In this document: in pieces, positions 55,548 through 64,000 of the stretch
How the letters are laid out: the number at the start of each line of letters is the position of its first letter
Numbering within the stretch: the stretch's first letter is position 1
DNA from: Aurantimonas sp. Leaf443
GTDB lineage: Bacteria; Pseudomonadota; Alphaproteobacteria; Rhizobiales; Rhizobiaceae
DNA: 64,000 nucleotides
Assembly (NCBI RefSeq): GCF_001425575.1
Contig: NZ_LMRD01000001.1
Location: 459,745 to 523,744 of the forward strand
Direction of reading: 5' to 3'
The notes under the pieces: generated by a model
Database searches by the model: none
Told to the model about the DNA's origin: nothing
The model's input: only the letters and a program-made list of their open reading frames with translations
Position numbers and translations under genes: made by a program

Positions 55548-57725
55548 TCAGCCGCGGCGGCCGAAGCGCAGGTCCTGCTCCACGTTGACCGGGGCGCCGA
55601 GGCGGTTCTTGTAGACCTCGTAGTTCTCCATCACGCGCTGCACGTAGTTGCGCGTCTCGGTGAAGGGGATGCGCTCCACCCAGTCCACCACCTCTTCCAT
55701 CGACTTGCCGCGCGGATCGCCGAAGCGCTGGATCCATTCGCGCGCCCGGCGCGGGCCGGCATTGTAGGCGGCGAAGGTCAGGACGTAGGAGCCGTCGAAA
55801 TTGTCGATCTGCTCCCCGAGGAAGTGCGAGCCGAGCGTGGCGTTATAGGCCGTGTCGCTCGTCAGGCGCGCCGGGGAGTAGGGCAGGCCGGCCTTCGCCG
55901 CCATGCTCTTGGCCGTGCCGGGCATGAGCTGCAGCAGGCCGAGCGCGCCGACGGGCGAGCGGGCCTTCGGGTTGAACGCGCTTTCCTGGCGCGCGATCGC
56001 GTAGGCGAGCGCCTTGCCGGCCGCCGAGATATTGGCGTTGGCGGGAATCACGCCGGTCGGAAAGGCGAGGGCGGGCGCGTCGATGCCGCGCCAATAGGCC
56101 TGCTTGCCGATCTGCAGCACCAGCGGATGGTCGCCGTTGCGCTCGGCGAGCGCGGAGAGGAGGCCGAGTTCGCCCGGGCTGTCGAGCTCGTCGGCCATCG
56201 CCTTCATCAGCGCGTCGGCGCGCCACTGCGAGCCCACCTGCTGCAGGCGCTGGATCGCGCGCACCGGCTCGCGCTGGGCGAAGCGGTCGCGCTCGGCCGC
56301 GCTCGCCTTCGGGAAGACGATCGGCTCCGGCCGGCGGCCGAGGCGGGCCGCGGCCACCTGTCCGTAGAAGGTCGCCGAGTAGGACGCGGCCTTGGCGTAG
56401 AAGGCTGCGGCATTGCCGCCGGCGCCCGCTTCCGCCGCGCGGCCCTGCCAGTAGTAGCTGCGCGAGAGCGACAGCGGCTTGTTGGACATCTGGGCGATCT
56501 TGGCGAAATGCTGGGCGGCCGCGCGCGGTTCGTTCAGGAAGCGCAGCGCGAACCAGCCGGCGTGGAACTCGGCTTCCGCCGCCTCCGGCGAGTTCTCCGC
56601 CGAATGGTTGGCGGCGACGCGATAGGCCAGGCGCGCCTTGCCGGCGTCCAGGAGATCGCGCGCCACGATCCGGCGCTCGTTCCACCAGGCGTCCGGGTCG
56701 ATCAGCACGGCGGGATCGCGCGGCGAGGCGATGAGGAGTTGCGCGGCCCCGTCGATATCGCCCTTCTTGCGCAGGATCTCGACGCGGGCGAGCACCACGA
56801 TCGGGTCGTTGCGCTGGGCGGCCGGCACGGCCGCGAGGAGCTTGGGCGCGATGGCGTCGCCCCTTATGGCGGCGGCGACGGCGGCATAGACCTGCTTGGC
56901 GCCCGCCCGCCCGGCCATGCGCCCGGCATCGGTGATGCGCTCGCCGTAAAGGAGCTTGTCCATGCGGGCGCGGTGGTCGGCCTGCGTCAGCAGCGTCTGG
57001 AACTGCGAGAGGATGCGCTCCTCCAGATCCTTGTCGAGCCGCTCCTCGCGCCAGACCCGCGCGATGACGGCGCGCGCCCGGCGCGCGTCGCCGGTCTCGA
57101 TATGGGCGCGGGCGAGCGCCATCGCCCCTTCCGGGCTCGCGGGCGCACCGCCCGCGAAGAGCTGCAGAACCTCGCGCGCCGGCCGCTGTTCGCGCCAGAT
57201 CGCCTTCTCGCTGTTGGCACGCAGCGTCTTCAGGCCCGGCCAGCCGCGCAGCTCGCTGGCCGCCCCGGCGATCTCGCCCGCCGGGACGTCCCGTCCACCC
57301 TGCTGGGCGACGGCATAGGTCAGGATCTGCCGGTCGAGCGAGCCCGGCATCATGCCCTCGCGGATCGCGCGGGCCTTGATGACATTGCCCTCCGAAAGCG
57401 CCTGCAGCCCGTCCTTCAGCTCGCCGCGCATCGGCTTGACCGAGGAGGACCGGGCCGACATCGCGGCGATCGAGGCGGTGAAGGCCGTGGCGCTCGCGGG
57501 CGTCGTCGCCGCGGCCGCCGGGCGCAGCACGGGATTGGGCGCCGCCGCAGGCGCGCCGAATCGGCCGGGGTCGATGGCGACGCCGGCATCTTCCAGGAAC
57601 GGGCGGGCCGCCGGCGTCGGGCCGGTCACAGGAAGGGCGAAATCCTGGCCTTGGACGGACGTGGCGGCGAGCGTGAGCGCGAGGGTGCCGAGAAGGGTCC
57701 GGCGCGCACCGGCTGGCAGGTTCAT
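55548..57725 (-). CDS. soluble lytic murein transglycosylase (Slt-type)
   Basis: A 725-residue periplasmic enzyme from ATG at 57725, which places the signal peptide first ([20 protein letters not shown], to residue ~27); a longer frame is not supported. A long alpha-superhelical region (~90-540) is followed by the SLT domain: catalytic E581 in [10 protein letters not shown], then [17 protein letters not shown] and [12 protein letters not shown]. It cleaves peptidoglycan strands to 1,6-anhydromuropeptides. The C-terminus [11 protein letters not shown] is short. It diverges from dapA. Confidence 0.9.
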   Translation of the reverse strand: MNLPAGARRTLLGTLALTLAATSVQGQDFALPVTGPTPAARPFLEDAGVAIDPGRFGAPAAAPNPVLRPAAAATTPASATAFTASIAAMSARSSSVKPMRGELKDGLQALSEGNVIKARAIREGMMPGSLDRQILTYAVAQQGGRDVPAGEIAGAASELRGWPGLKTLRANSEKAIWREQRPAREVLQLFAGGAPASPEGAMALARAHIETGDARRARAVIARVWREERLDKDLEERILSQFQTLLTQADHRARMDKLLYGERITDAGRMAGRAGAKQVYAAVAAAIRGDAIAPKLLAAVPAAQRNDPIVVLARVEILRKKGDIDGAAQLLIASPRDPAVLIDPDAWWNERRIVARDLLDAGKARLAYRVAANHSAENSPEAAEAEFHAGWFALRFLNEPRAAAQHFAKIAQMSNKPLSLSRSYYWQGRAAEAGAGGNAAAFYAKAASYSATFYGQVAAARLGRRPEPIVFPKASAAERDRFAQREPVRAIQRLQQVGSQWRADALMKAMADELDSPGELGLLSALAERNGDHPLVLQIGKQAYWRGIDAPALAFPTGVIPANANISAAGKALAYAIARQESAFNPKARSPVGALGLLQLMPGTAKSMAAKAGLPYSPARLTSDTAYNATLGSHFLGEQIDNFDGSYVLTFAAYNAGPRRAREWIQRFGDPRGKSMEEVVDWVERIPFTETRNYVQRVMENYEVYKNRLGAPVNVEQDLRFGRRG

Positions 57726-58039
57726 GGCGGGCCTTTTCAATGTCTGGGATCGCGGCAGGTCGGCCTTGGGGCCGCAGCGCGAGGACGGACGGATGCGCCG
57801 ATCATCGACGGTTAAGATTAAGCCCCGGTTACATCGTCCGAGTAGCCCTTCCCGCACCCCGGCGCGCCTTGTTTCGGTTTCGGCCCTTGCCTATGGTGCG
57901 CCGCTTCGAGGGCCGTATTGCGGCATCGCGCGAACCGGCGCGGCGCGGCCTCTCACGAAGAGGTCTGCGGCTCGTCCGTGCGGCCGGGCGAGAGGCGCCC
58001 GGCGCCGGCGCGAGGCGGCATAACGGAGTGATCACGATC
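57726..58039. other. 314-base divergent intergenic region, slt/dapA
   Basis: No gene is seen; a plus-strand frame running into dapA from upstream has no ribosome site. It carries a possible dapA promoter (57869-57897) and presumably the slt promoter near the other end, where AT content rises (57820-57835). Confidence 0.5.
57869..57897 (+). promoter_or_regulatory. possible dapA promoter
   Basis: TTGTTT (57869-57874), a 17-base spacer and TATGGT (57892-57897) lie 143 bases before the dapA ATG. The fit to a housekeeping promoter is moderate and unsupported by experiment. Confidence 0.35.
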
Positions 58040-58921
58040 ATGTTCAAGGGTTCGATTCCGGCGCTCGTCACCCCGTTCGCCGAGGACGGTTCGCTGGACG
58101 AGGCGGCGCTTCGCGCCTTCGTCGAGTGGCAGATCGCGGAAGGGTCGGACGGCCTCGTGCCCGTCGGCACCACCGGCGAGAGTCCGACCCTTACCCATGC
58201 CGAGCACAAGCGTGTCGTCGAGATCACCATCGAGGCCGCCGGCGGCCGCGTTCCCGTCATCGCGGGCGCGGGCTCGAACAACACGGTCGAGGCGATCGAC
58301 CTCGCGCTCTTCGCGCAAGGGGCGGGCGCCGACGGTCTTCTCGTCGTCACGCCCTACTACAACAAGCCCAACCAGAAGGGGCTCTACGCCCATTACGCGG
58401 CGATCGCGCAGGCCGTCTCGCTGCCGATCCTCATCTACAACATCCCCGGCCGTTCGGTGATCGACATGATGCCCGAGACGATGGGGCGCCTCGCGCAGGA
58501 TTTCTCCAACATCGTGGGCGTGAAGGACGCGACCGCCAAGGTCGATCGCGTCAGCGAGCAGCGCATCACCTGCGGCCCGGACTTCGTCCAGCTGTCGGGC
58601 GAGGATTCCACCGCCCTCGGCTTCAACGCCCATGGCGGCCACGGCTGCATCTCCGTCACCGCCAATGTCGCTCCGCGCCTGTGCGCCGAGCTGCAGGCGG
58701 CCTGCGCGGCCGGCGACTTCGCCAGGGCCCTGACGATCCAGGACCGGCTGATGCCCCTGCACAAGGCGCTGTTCATCGAGCCGAACCCGACGGGCGTGAA
58801 ATACGCGCTCTCGCGCCTCGGGCTGGTGGCCAACCGCCTGCGCCGCCCGCTCGTGGCGATCGATCCCTCGACCGAGGAGATCCTCGACGACGCGCTGCGC
58901 GCCGCCGGCCTCCTGAACTGA
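58040..58921 (+). CDS. dapA: 4-hydroxy-tetrahydrodipicolinate synthase
   Basis: A 293-residue TIM-barrel aldolase from ATG 58040; the longer in-frame reading is rejected because [13 protein letters not shown] is the family start. Schiff-base lysine K162 (VGVKDATAK), catalytic Y133 (LIYNIPGRS), T44 (VGTTGES), Y107 and R139 are present. It condenses pyruvate with aspartate semialdehyde, the first committed step to diaminopimelate and lysine. No lysine-pathway neighbours; slt and smpB flank it as in other rhizobia. Confidence 0.95.
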   Translation: MFKGSIPALVTPFAEDGSLDEAALRAFVEWQIAEGSDGLVPVGTTGESPTLTHAEHKRVVEITIEAAGGRVPVIAGAGSNNTVEAIDLALFAQGAGADGLLVVTPYYNKPNQKGLYAHYAAIAQAVSLPILIYNIPGRSVIDMMPETMGRLAQDFSNIVGVKDATAKVDRVSEQRITCGPDFVQLSGEDSTALGFNAHGGHGCISVTANVAPRLCAELQAACAAGDFARALTIQDRLMPLHKALFIEPNPTGVKYALSRLGLVANRLRRPLVAIDPSTEEILDDALRAAGLLN

Positions 58922-59115
58922 ACGAAGACGGCCGGGGGCGCTGGGCGCCGCGCGGGCTCCATCCCATATGAGAGCGGCGGAGAGGTCGGCCTCCCCCGCC
59001 CGACCCGGCGGGCCGCCATGCCCCGGCGCGACGACGGGGACCGCCGCGCAAGTGCCGTAAACAGGACGAAGGGGAGGGGCACCGCGTCGCCCCGGCTCCG
59101 AAGGAAAGCGCCGCA

Positions 59116-59586
59116 ATGGCCAAGAAGCCCAGTCCCGGATCGAACGTCGCGGCCGAGAACCGCAAGGCGCGGTTCCATTTCGAGATCGTCGACACGCTGG
59201 AGACGGGTCTCGTCCTGACCGGCACTGAGGTCAAGTCGCTGCGCCAGGGCAAGGCCTCTATCGCCGAGGCCTATGCGAGCGCCGAAGGCGACGAACTCTG
59301 GCTGATCAACTCCAACCTGCCGGAATATCTGCAGGCGAACCGCCAGAACCACGAGCCCAAGCGGCGTCGCAAGCTCCTCGTGCACCGCTCGCAGCTGAAC
59401 AAGCTGGCGGGCGCCATCCAGCGCGACGGCATGACCCTCGTGCCGCTGCGCATCTATTTCAACGACAAGGGCGTTGCCAAGCTGCTCCTCGCGCTCGCCC
59501 GCGGCAAGAACGCGCCCGACAAGCGCGAGGCGGCGAAGGAGCGGGACTGGAACCGTCAGAAGCAGAGACTTCTGAAGAACGGGTAG
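59116..59586 (+). CDS. smpB: SsrA-binding protein SmpB
   Basis: A 156-residue RNA-binding protein with AAGGA before ATG 59116. The OB-fold blocks [40 protein letters not shown] and [20 protein letters not shown] are typical, as is the basic tail ([21 protein letters not shown]). It carries tmRNA to stalled ribosomes for trans-translation. The tmRNA gene itself was not found in the window. Complete. Confidence 0.97.
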   Translation: MAKKPSPGSNVAAENRKARFHFEIVDTLETGLVLTGTEVKSLRQGKASIAEAYASAEGDELWLINSNLPEYLQANRQNHEPKRRRKLLVHRSQLNKLAGAIQRDGMTLVPLRIYFNDKGVAKLLLALARGKNAPDKREAAKERDWNRQKQRLLKNG

Positions 59587-59599
59587 GAGGCCTTGGCGG

Positions 59600-60133
59600 A
59601 TGAGCGACTTTCCTTGCCCACCCGAGGCAGGCGACGACGGCGCCAGCGATCATCTGCCCGGGCGCGCCATCCCGACCACGGCGCTGGCCAGCACGCATGG
59701 CGGCCGCGTCGATCTCCCCTCGCTCGCCGGCCGCACGGTGCTCTTCGTCTTTCCCTCGCCTGGCGACGCCGCTTCGCAGGGGCTCGGCGATGCGATCGCG
59801 GCCGCGCCCGTTTCGCAGACCGGCGGCTTCCGCGATGCCTATGCCGAGTTGCGGGGGCTTGCGATCTCGCAGGTCTACGGTCTCTCCTCCAGTCCCCTGC
59901 CGGACCTTGTCGAAACCGCCCGCCGCCTTCACCTGCCCTTCGCCCTTCTCTCCGACGAGGACGGCGCCCTGCAGGCGGCGCTCGACCTGCCGCAATTCGA
60001 GAGGGACGGGGCGCTGCATCTTCGCCGGATCAGCCTGATCTTCGAGGCGGGCCGTATCTCCAAGGTCTTCTACCCGGTCCTCGCGCCCGCCGGGAATGTC
60101 GAGGAGATCCTCGCCTATCTGCGCGAGGCCTGA
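59600..60133 (+). CDS. peroxiredoxin-fold protein lacking the peroxidatic cysteine
   Basis: A 177-residue protein; AGGAGG (59585-59590) precedes ATG 59600, 13 bases after the smpB stop, so it is probably co-transcribed. It matches the thioredoxin-fold peroxiredoxin/AhpC-TSA group: RAIPTTALASTHGGRVDLPSL, TVLFVFPSPG, QVYGLSSS, LHLPFALLSDEDGALQAAL and FYPVLAPAGNVEEIL. Where active members have a Cys-rich loop (G-C-T-P-x-x-C-x-F-R-D), this one reads APVSQTGGFRD (70-79). The only cysteine is C6, outside the fold. It is therefore unlikely to reduce peroxides by the usual chemistry. Confidence 0.75.
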   Translation: MSDFPCPPEAGDDGASDHLPGRAIPTTALASTHGGRVDLPSLAGRTVLFVFPSPGDAASQGLGDAIAAAPVSQTGGFRDAYAELRGLAISQVYGLSSSPLPDLVETARRLHLPFALLSDEDGALQAALDLPQFERDGALHLRRISLIFEAGRISKVFYPVLAPAGNVEEILAYLREA

Positions 60134-60813
60134 GGGCCCGTCCCATCCCGCGAGCGCAGGTGCGCCGCGGCGGCCCGGAAGACGTCGCGGAACATCTCGG
60201 GCGTCAGCACGCCCGTGTTCGTGTTGTAGCGCGAGCAATGATAGCTCGAGAACAGGCGCAGGGCCCCGACGTCGTGCGCCCCGCCATGCGAGAAGGGCAC
60301 GCTCGAAAGCTTCGCCCCGAGCGCGCGCACGGTGGAATCGTGGGCGATGCGCCCGAGCGTGACCACGGCCTGAAGCTCCGGCAGGCTCGCCAGCGTCGCC
60401 GCGAGATAGGTCCGGCAGGTGTTGATCTCGGCGCCGACCGGCTTGTTCTGGGGCGGCACGCAGCGCACCGCGTTGGTCACGGCCGCCCCGGTCAGCGTCA
60501 GCCCGTCGTCGGGCCGCGCGGCGAACGTGCCGCGGGAGAAGCCGAATTCGTCGAGCGTCGCATAGAGAAGGTCGCCGGCGAAGTCGCCGGTGAAGGGGCG
60601 CCCGGTGCGGTTGGCGCCGCGCACCCCGGGCGCCAGGCCCACCACGAGAAGGCGCACGGCCTCGCGTCCTCCCTCCGGCAGGAACGTCTCCACCGGCGCG
60701 TTGTGCCAGTCCGGCTCCCGCGCGCGCCACTCCTCGCGGAAGGCGACGAGGCGCGGGCAGAGCGGGCAGTCGCGCGGCGCTTCGGGCGTCCGGGCTGCGG
60801 CTGGGGTCGGCAT
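60115..60813 (-). CDS. uracil-DNA glycosylase, family 5 (UdgB-like)
   Basis: A 232-residue glycosylase. Cluster cysteines in CPLCPRL (C16, C19) and later ones (CVPPQ, CRTYL) fit the [4Fe-4S] family. Motif 1 is GLAPGVRGANRTGRPFTGD near 59 and motif 2 is HCSRYNTNTGVLTPEMF near 191. Family-5 enzymes act on uracil and several other damaged bases in single- and double-stranded DNA. It lies eight bases after the NYN gene on the same strand and overlaps the end of the convergent peroxiredoxin-like gene by 19 bases. Confidence 0.9.
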   Translation of the reverse strand: MPTPAAARTPEAPRDCPLCPRLVAFREEWRAREPDWHNAPVETFLPEGGREAVRLLVVGLAPGVRGANRTGRPFTGDFAGDLLYATLDEFGFSRGTFAARPDDGLTLTGAAVTNAVRCVPPQNKPVGAEINTCRTYLAATLASLPELQAVVTLGRIAHDSTVRALGAKLSSVPFSHGGAHDVGALRLFSSYHCSRYNTNTGVLTPEMFRDVFRAAAAHLRSRDGTGPQASRR

Positions 60814-60821
60814 GGCGGCGC

Positions 60822-61412
60822 TCAGAGGTCCTCGTCGCCTTCGGCCACGGCCTCCACCCGCCGCGCGAGGCGCGCCTCGCGCTCGGCCGGGCTGCGGCCG
60901 ATCTCGGTCTTCAGCGTGGCGAGTTCGATGAAATGGTCGGCCTGGCGGCGCAGATCGTCGGAGATCATCGGCGGCTGGGTCGTCAGCGTGGAGACGACCG
61001 AGACCTTGCGCCCGCGCCGCTGCAGCGCCTCCACCAGCGAGCGGAAGTCGCCGTCGCCGGAGAACAGGACATAGTGGTCGACGGTCTCGGTCAGCTCCAT
61101 GGCGTCCACCGCGAGCTCGATGTCCATGTTGCCCTTGATCTTGCGCCGGCCGGTCGGGTCGGTGAACTCGCGCGCCGGCTTCGTCACCACGCGGTAGCCG
61201 TTATAGTCCAGCCAGTCGATGAGCGGACGGATGGAGGAATATTCCTGATCCTCGATCAGGGCCGTGTAGTAATAGGCGCGCAGGAGATAAGCCCGGCTTT
61301 GGAAATGCGTCAGAAGGCGCTTGTAGTCGATGTCGAAGCCGAGGCTGCGGGAGGTGGCGTAAAGATTTGCCCCATCGATGAACAGGGCAATCTTCTCGCG
61401 TTGGTCGAACAT
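60822..61412 (-). CDS. NYN domain-containing (LabA/DUF88) protein
   Basis: A 196-residue PIN-like fold protein. The acidic putative nuclease residues are in IALFIDGANLYATSRSLGFD (D14), the middle DIELAVDAMELTETVDHYVLFSGDGDFRSLVEAL block and the end. Members are widely conserved in alphaproteobacteria, usually called NYN or LabA-like; a role in RNA processing is proposed for the fold but not shown for this protein. It is divergent from rpoZ and probably co-transcribed with the downstream glycosylase. Confidence 0.9.
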   Translation of the reverse strand: MFDQREKIALFIDGANLYATSRSLGFDIDYKRLLTHFQSRAYLLRAYYYTALIEDQEYSSIRPLIDWLDYNGYRVVTKPAREFTDPTGRRKIKGNMDIELAVDAMELTETVDHYVLFSGDGDFRSLVEALQRRGRKVSVVSTLTTQPPMISDDLRRQADHFIELATLKTEIGRSPAEREARLARRVEAVAEGDEDL

Positions 61413-61685
61413 GATGCGCGCTTTCTCTTAAAAATTGTATGCCTGTCGATAAATGGACAATAGAACAAAGATGCGGCCGGTCCAAACAGCGCTCCGTCCG
61501 TGAAGCGCGACCCTAGTCAGTCGCCGGACCGAAGCCAATCGCTATTTGCCTCGGGGCCCCGCGCGGAGGCGGCGGGGCCGGGCGGCGATGTGGCCCTTGC
61601 GCGGCGCTTTCACTTGTGCCAGCCGGCCCGACGCGCTATCAGCAGCACTTGATCCCCTCCGGAACGGCATTACAGGAGACAGGCA

Positions 61686-62096
61686 ATGGCCCGCGTCACC
61701 GTCGAAGACTGCGTCGATAAGGTCGAAAACCGCTTCGAGCTCGTGCTTCTGGCGAGCCATCGGGCCCGCCAGATCAGCCAGGGCCAGGCCATCACCGTCG
61801 ATCGCGACAACGACAAGAACCCGGTCGTCGCGCTGCGCGAGATCGCCGACGAGACCCTGTCTCCCGGCGACCTCAAGGAAGACCTGATCCACTCGCTGCA
61901 GAAGCATGTCGAGGTCGACGAGCCCGAGGCGCCCGCCTCCGCGCCGAGCATCCCGCAGACCGCCGCCGCCCCCGGCGCCCTCGTCGCCGCCGACGAGGAC
62001 GACGACCAGCCGGTCTCGTTCGACCGCATGTCGGAGGAGGAACTCCTGGCCGGCATCGAGGGCCTCGTGGCGCCCGAGAAGACGGAAGATTATTGA
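61686..62096 (+). CDS. rpoZ: RNA polymerase omega subunit
   Basis: A 136-residue omega subunit with AGGAGA before ATG 61686. The conserved core is [32 protein letters not shown] and [15 protein letters not shown] (1-60). The C-terminal ~65 residues are an acidic Pro/Ala-rich tail usual in rhizobia. Omega helps assemble RNA polymerase and takes part in the ppGpp response, which fits its position before relA/spoT. Confidence 0.96.
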   Translation: MARVTVEDCVDKVENRFELVLLASHRARQISQGQAITVDRDNDKNPVVALREIADETLSPGDLKEDLIHSLQKHVEVDEPEAPASAPSIPQTAAAPGALVAADEDDDQPVSFDRMSEEELLAGIEGLVAPEKTEDY

Positions 62097-62148
62097 TCCC
62101 TTCGCGCCGGCCAACCCTTTCGGTGCCGGCGGTTTAGGACCTATATGG

Positions 62149-62180
62149 AAGGGCGTTCCGCGATCGCGGGACGCCCTTTT
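62149..62180 (+). terminator. intrinsic terminator between rpoZ and relA/spoT
   Basis: A nearly perfect 30-base palindrome (AAGGGCGT 62149-62156 with ACGCCCTT 62171-62178, and CCGCG/CGCGG inside) ends in TTTT (62177-62180). It lies 53 bases after rpoZ and 39 before relA/spoT, so it should reduce, though perhaps not abolish, co-transcription. Confidence 0.8.
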
Positions 62181-62218
62181 CCTTGAATGATCGATGCCCC
62201 CGTGACGGTCGACCGTCG

Positions 62219-64000
62219 ATGATGCGACAATACGAACTCGTCGAGAAGGTCGCGGCCTACAAGCCCGATCTCGACGAAGCGCTCCTCAACCGCGCCTATG
62301 TCTACGCCATGCAGAAGCACGGCGCGCAGAAGCGTGCCTCGGGCGATCCGTACTTCTCCCACCCGCTCGAGGTCGCCGCGATCCTGACGGGCATGCATCT
62401 GGACGAGGCCACGATCGCCGTCGCGCTCCTGCACGATACGATCGAGGACACGGACGCCACGCGCAAGGAGATCGACCAGCTCTTCGGCCAGAAGATCGGT
62501 CAGCTCGTCGAGGGCCTGACCAAGCTGAAGCGCCTCGACCTCGTGTCGAGAAAGGCCGCGCAGGCCGAGAACCTGCGCAAGCTGCTCCTGGCCATCGCCG
62601 ACGACATCCGCGTCCTTCTCGTCAAGCTCGCCGACCGCCTCCACAACATGCGCACGCTCGGCCCCATGGCGCCCGAGAAGCGGGCGCGCATCGCGCAGGA
62701 GACGATGGACATCTATGCGCCGCTCGCCGGGCGCATGGGCATGCAGGACATGCGCGAGGAGCTGGAAGACCTCGCCTTCCGCCACACCAATCTCGAAGCC
62801 TACGAGACGATCGTCTCGCGCCTGAAGGAACTCGGCGACCGCCAGGCCGGCAACATCCTGCGCATCGAGACCGACCTCACCGAGCGCCTGCGCGAGGCCG
62901 GCATCGAGGCCAAAGTCTCTGGCCGGCAGAAGAAGCCCTATTCGGTCTTCTCCAAGATGCAGCGCAAGGCGCTCTCGCTGGAGCAGCTCTCCGACATCTT
63001 CGGCTTCCGCGTGATCGTGCCGACCGAGGAGAAGTGCTACGCCACGCTCGGGATCGTCCACCGGACCTGGCCGATGGTGCCAGGCCGCTTCAAGGACTAC
63101 ATCTCCACCCCGAAGCAGAACGACTACCGCTCGCTCCACACGACCGTCGTCGGCCCCTCGCGCCAGCGCGTGGAGATGCAGATCCGCACGCAGGCCATGC
63201 ACGAGATCGCCGAATACGGCGTCGCCGTCCACGCCGTCTACAAGGACGCCTCGCGCGATGCCGGCGCCAAGGCCTATCTCTCCAAGGATTCCAACGCCTA
63301 CGGCTGGCTGCGGCGCACGATCGAGCTCCTGGCGGAAGGCGACAACCCGGAAGAGTTCCTGGAACATACCAAGCTCGAGCTCTTCCAGGATCAGGTCTTC
63401 TGCTTCACCCCGAAGGGCCGGCTGATCGCCCTGCCGCGCGGCGCGACGCCCATCGACTTCGCCTATGCCGTCCACACCGATGTCGGCGACACCTGCATCG
63501 GCTGCAAGATCGACGGCCGCGTCATGCCCGTCGTCACCGAACTGTCGAACGGCGACGAGGTGGAGATCGTGCGCGCCAAGGGCTCGACGCCGCCGCAGGC
63601 CTGGGAATCGATCGCCGTCACCGGCAAGGCGCGCTCGGCCATCCGCCGCGCCGCCCGCGCCTCCATCCGGCGTCAATATTCCGGCCTCGGCCAGCAGATC
63701 CTGGAGCGCACCTTCCAGCGCTCTGGCAAGACCTTCTCGCGCGAGGCGCTGAAGGCGCTGCTCGCCAAGCTCGGCCAGAAGGAGATCGAGGACGCGCTCG
63801 CCGCCGTTGGCCGCGGCGAGCTGATGCCGTCCGACGTCCTGAAGGCCGCCTATCCCGACTATCAGGACAGCCGCGTCACCAAGGCCGACCCGCGCCAGGA
63901 ACAGGACGGCTGGTTCAATCTGGGCACCGCCGCCGGCATGATCTTCCGCGTGCCCGGCCTTGCCCGTCCGAGCGGGGAGCCGAGCGCCAACGCCATCCCC
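62219..64000 (+). CDS. relA: bifunctional (p)ppGpp synthetase/hydrolase RelA/SpoT (Rsh), 5' part
   Basis: The first 594 residues of the rhizobial Rsh enzyme; the gene continues past the right edge. ATG 62219 (MMRQYELVEKV) matches the family start. The HD hydrolase domain includes H72-D73 (LLHDTIEDT) and LVKLADRLHNM. The synthetase domain includes FGFRVIV and RFKDYISTPKQNDYRSLH. The TGS domain begins VFCFTPKGRLIALPRGATP near 397. Both activities look intact, so it should make and destroy the stringent-response alarmone. The ACT domain is outside the window. Confidence 0.95.
   Translation, partial: MMRQYELVEKVAAYKPDLDEALLNRAYVYAMQKHGAQKRASGDPYFSHPLEVAAILTGMHLDEATIAVALLHDTIEDTDATRKEIDQLFGQKIGQLVEGLTKLKRLDLVSRKAAQAENLRKLLLAIADDIRVLLVKLADRLHNMRTLGPMAPEKRARIAQETMDIYAPLAGRMGMQDMREELEDLAFRHTNLEAYETIVSRLKELGDRQAGNILRIETDLTERLREAGIEAKVSGRQKKPYSVFSKMQRKALSLEQLSDIFGFRVIVPTEEKCYATLGIVHRTWPMVPGRFKDYISTPKQNDYRSLHTTVVGPSRQRVEMQIRTQAMHEIAEYGVAVHAVYKDASRDAGAKAYLSKDSNAYGWLRRTIELLAEGDNPEEFLEHTKLELFQDQVFCFTPKGRLIALPRGATPIDFAYAVHTDVGDTCIGCKIDGRVMPVVTELSNGDEVEIVRAKGSTPPQAWESIAVTGKARSAIRRAARASIRRQYSGLGQQILERTFQRSGKTFSREALKALLAKLGQKEIEDALAAVGRGELMPSDVLKAAYPDYQDSRVTKADPRQEQDGWFNLGTAAGMIFRVPGLARPSGEPSANAIP

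Overview
The window is chromosomal DNA of a GC-rich alphaproteobacterium of the order Hyphomicrobiales (Rhizobiales). The signs are a feuN-feuP-feuQ / cytochrome c maturation / degP / two-component / glnE / pleC-like / pepN gene order, two rhizobial-type porins with strongly related N-termini, and an rpoZ-relA/spoT pair at the right edge. An Aurantimonadaceae-like member is plausible, but this is inferred from protein style and gene order only.

Layout. 1-7111: tail half of a gene transfer agent (GTA) structural cluster, from the end of the major tail protein to the ~1294-residue host-attachment protein, followed by a small holin-like membrane protein (7144-7350). 7477-9866: FeuN/FeuP/FeuQ-type signalling module. 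9947-14698: a lipoprotein and the ccmI-ccmE-ccmF-ccmH operon for haem attachment to c-type cytochromes. 14699-16551: a small accessory island with two related toxin-tip/immunity cassettes, more AT-rich than its surroundings in places. 16733-23457: DegP-type periplasmic protease, an OmpR-type two-component system and GlnE. 23537-28645 (minus): a PleC-like PAS histidine kinase and aminopeptidase N.

28866-32318: an orphan molybdenum hydroxylase large subunit and a DMT permease. 32440-39832: PhoX-like Tat-exported protein, a cation diffusion facilitator, an AbgB-like M20 hydrolase with its AbgT transporter, and an MFS permease. 40016-46976: a small membrane protein, family-4 uracil-DNA glycosylase, ETF-ubiquinone oxidoreductase, a membrane EEP-family protein with AMP nucleosidase, a 59-residue small protein and a GST. 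47031-49414: three DUF2147 periplasmic proteins surrounding a GGDEF diguanylate cyclase. 49869-51827: a small rhizobial protein, a HisC-like aminotransferase and a gamma-carbonic-anhydrase-like protein. 52547-55259: two tandem porin genes, each broken by the same reading-frame change at the same place. 55548-64000: lytic transglycosylase, dapA, smpB, a peroxiredoxin-fold protein without the catalytic cysteine, family-5 uracil-DNA glycosylase, a NYN-domain protein, rpoZ and the first 594 codons of relA/spoT.

Most of the window is ordinary core chromosome. The two places that need a second look are the paired porins with identical frame breaks and the duplicated toxin/immunity cassette, where a divergent centre is flanked by nearly identical arms. 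No CRISPR array, insertion sequence, tRNA or rRNA gene was recognised.
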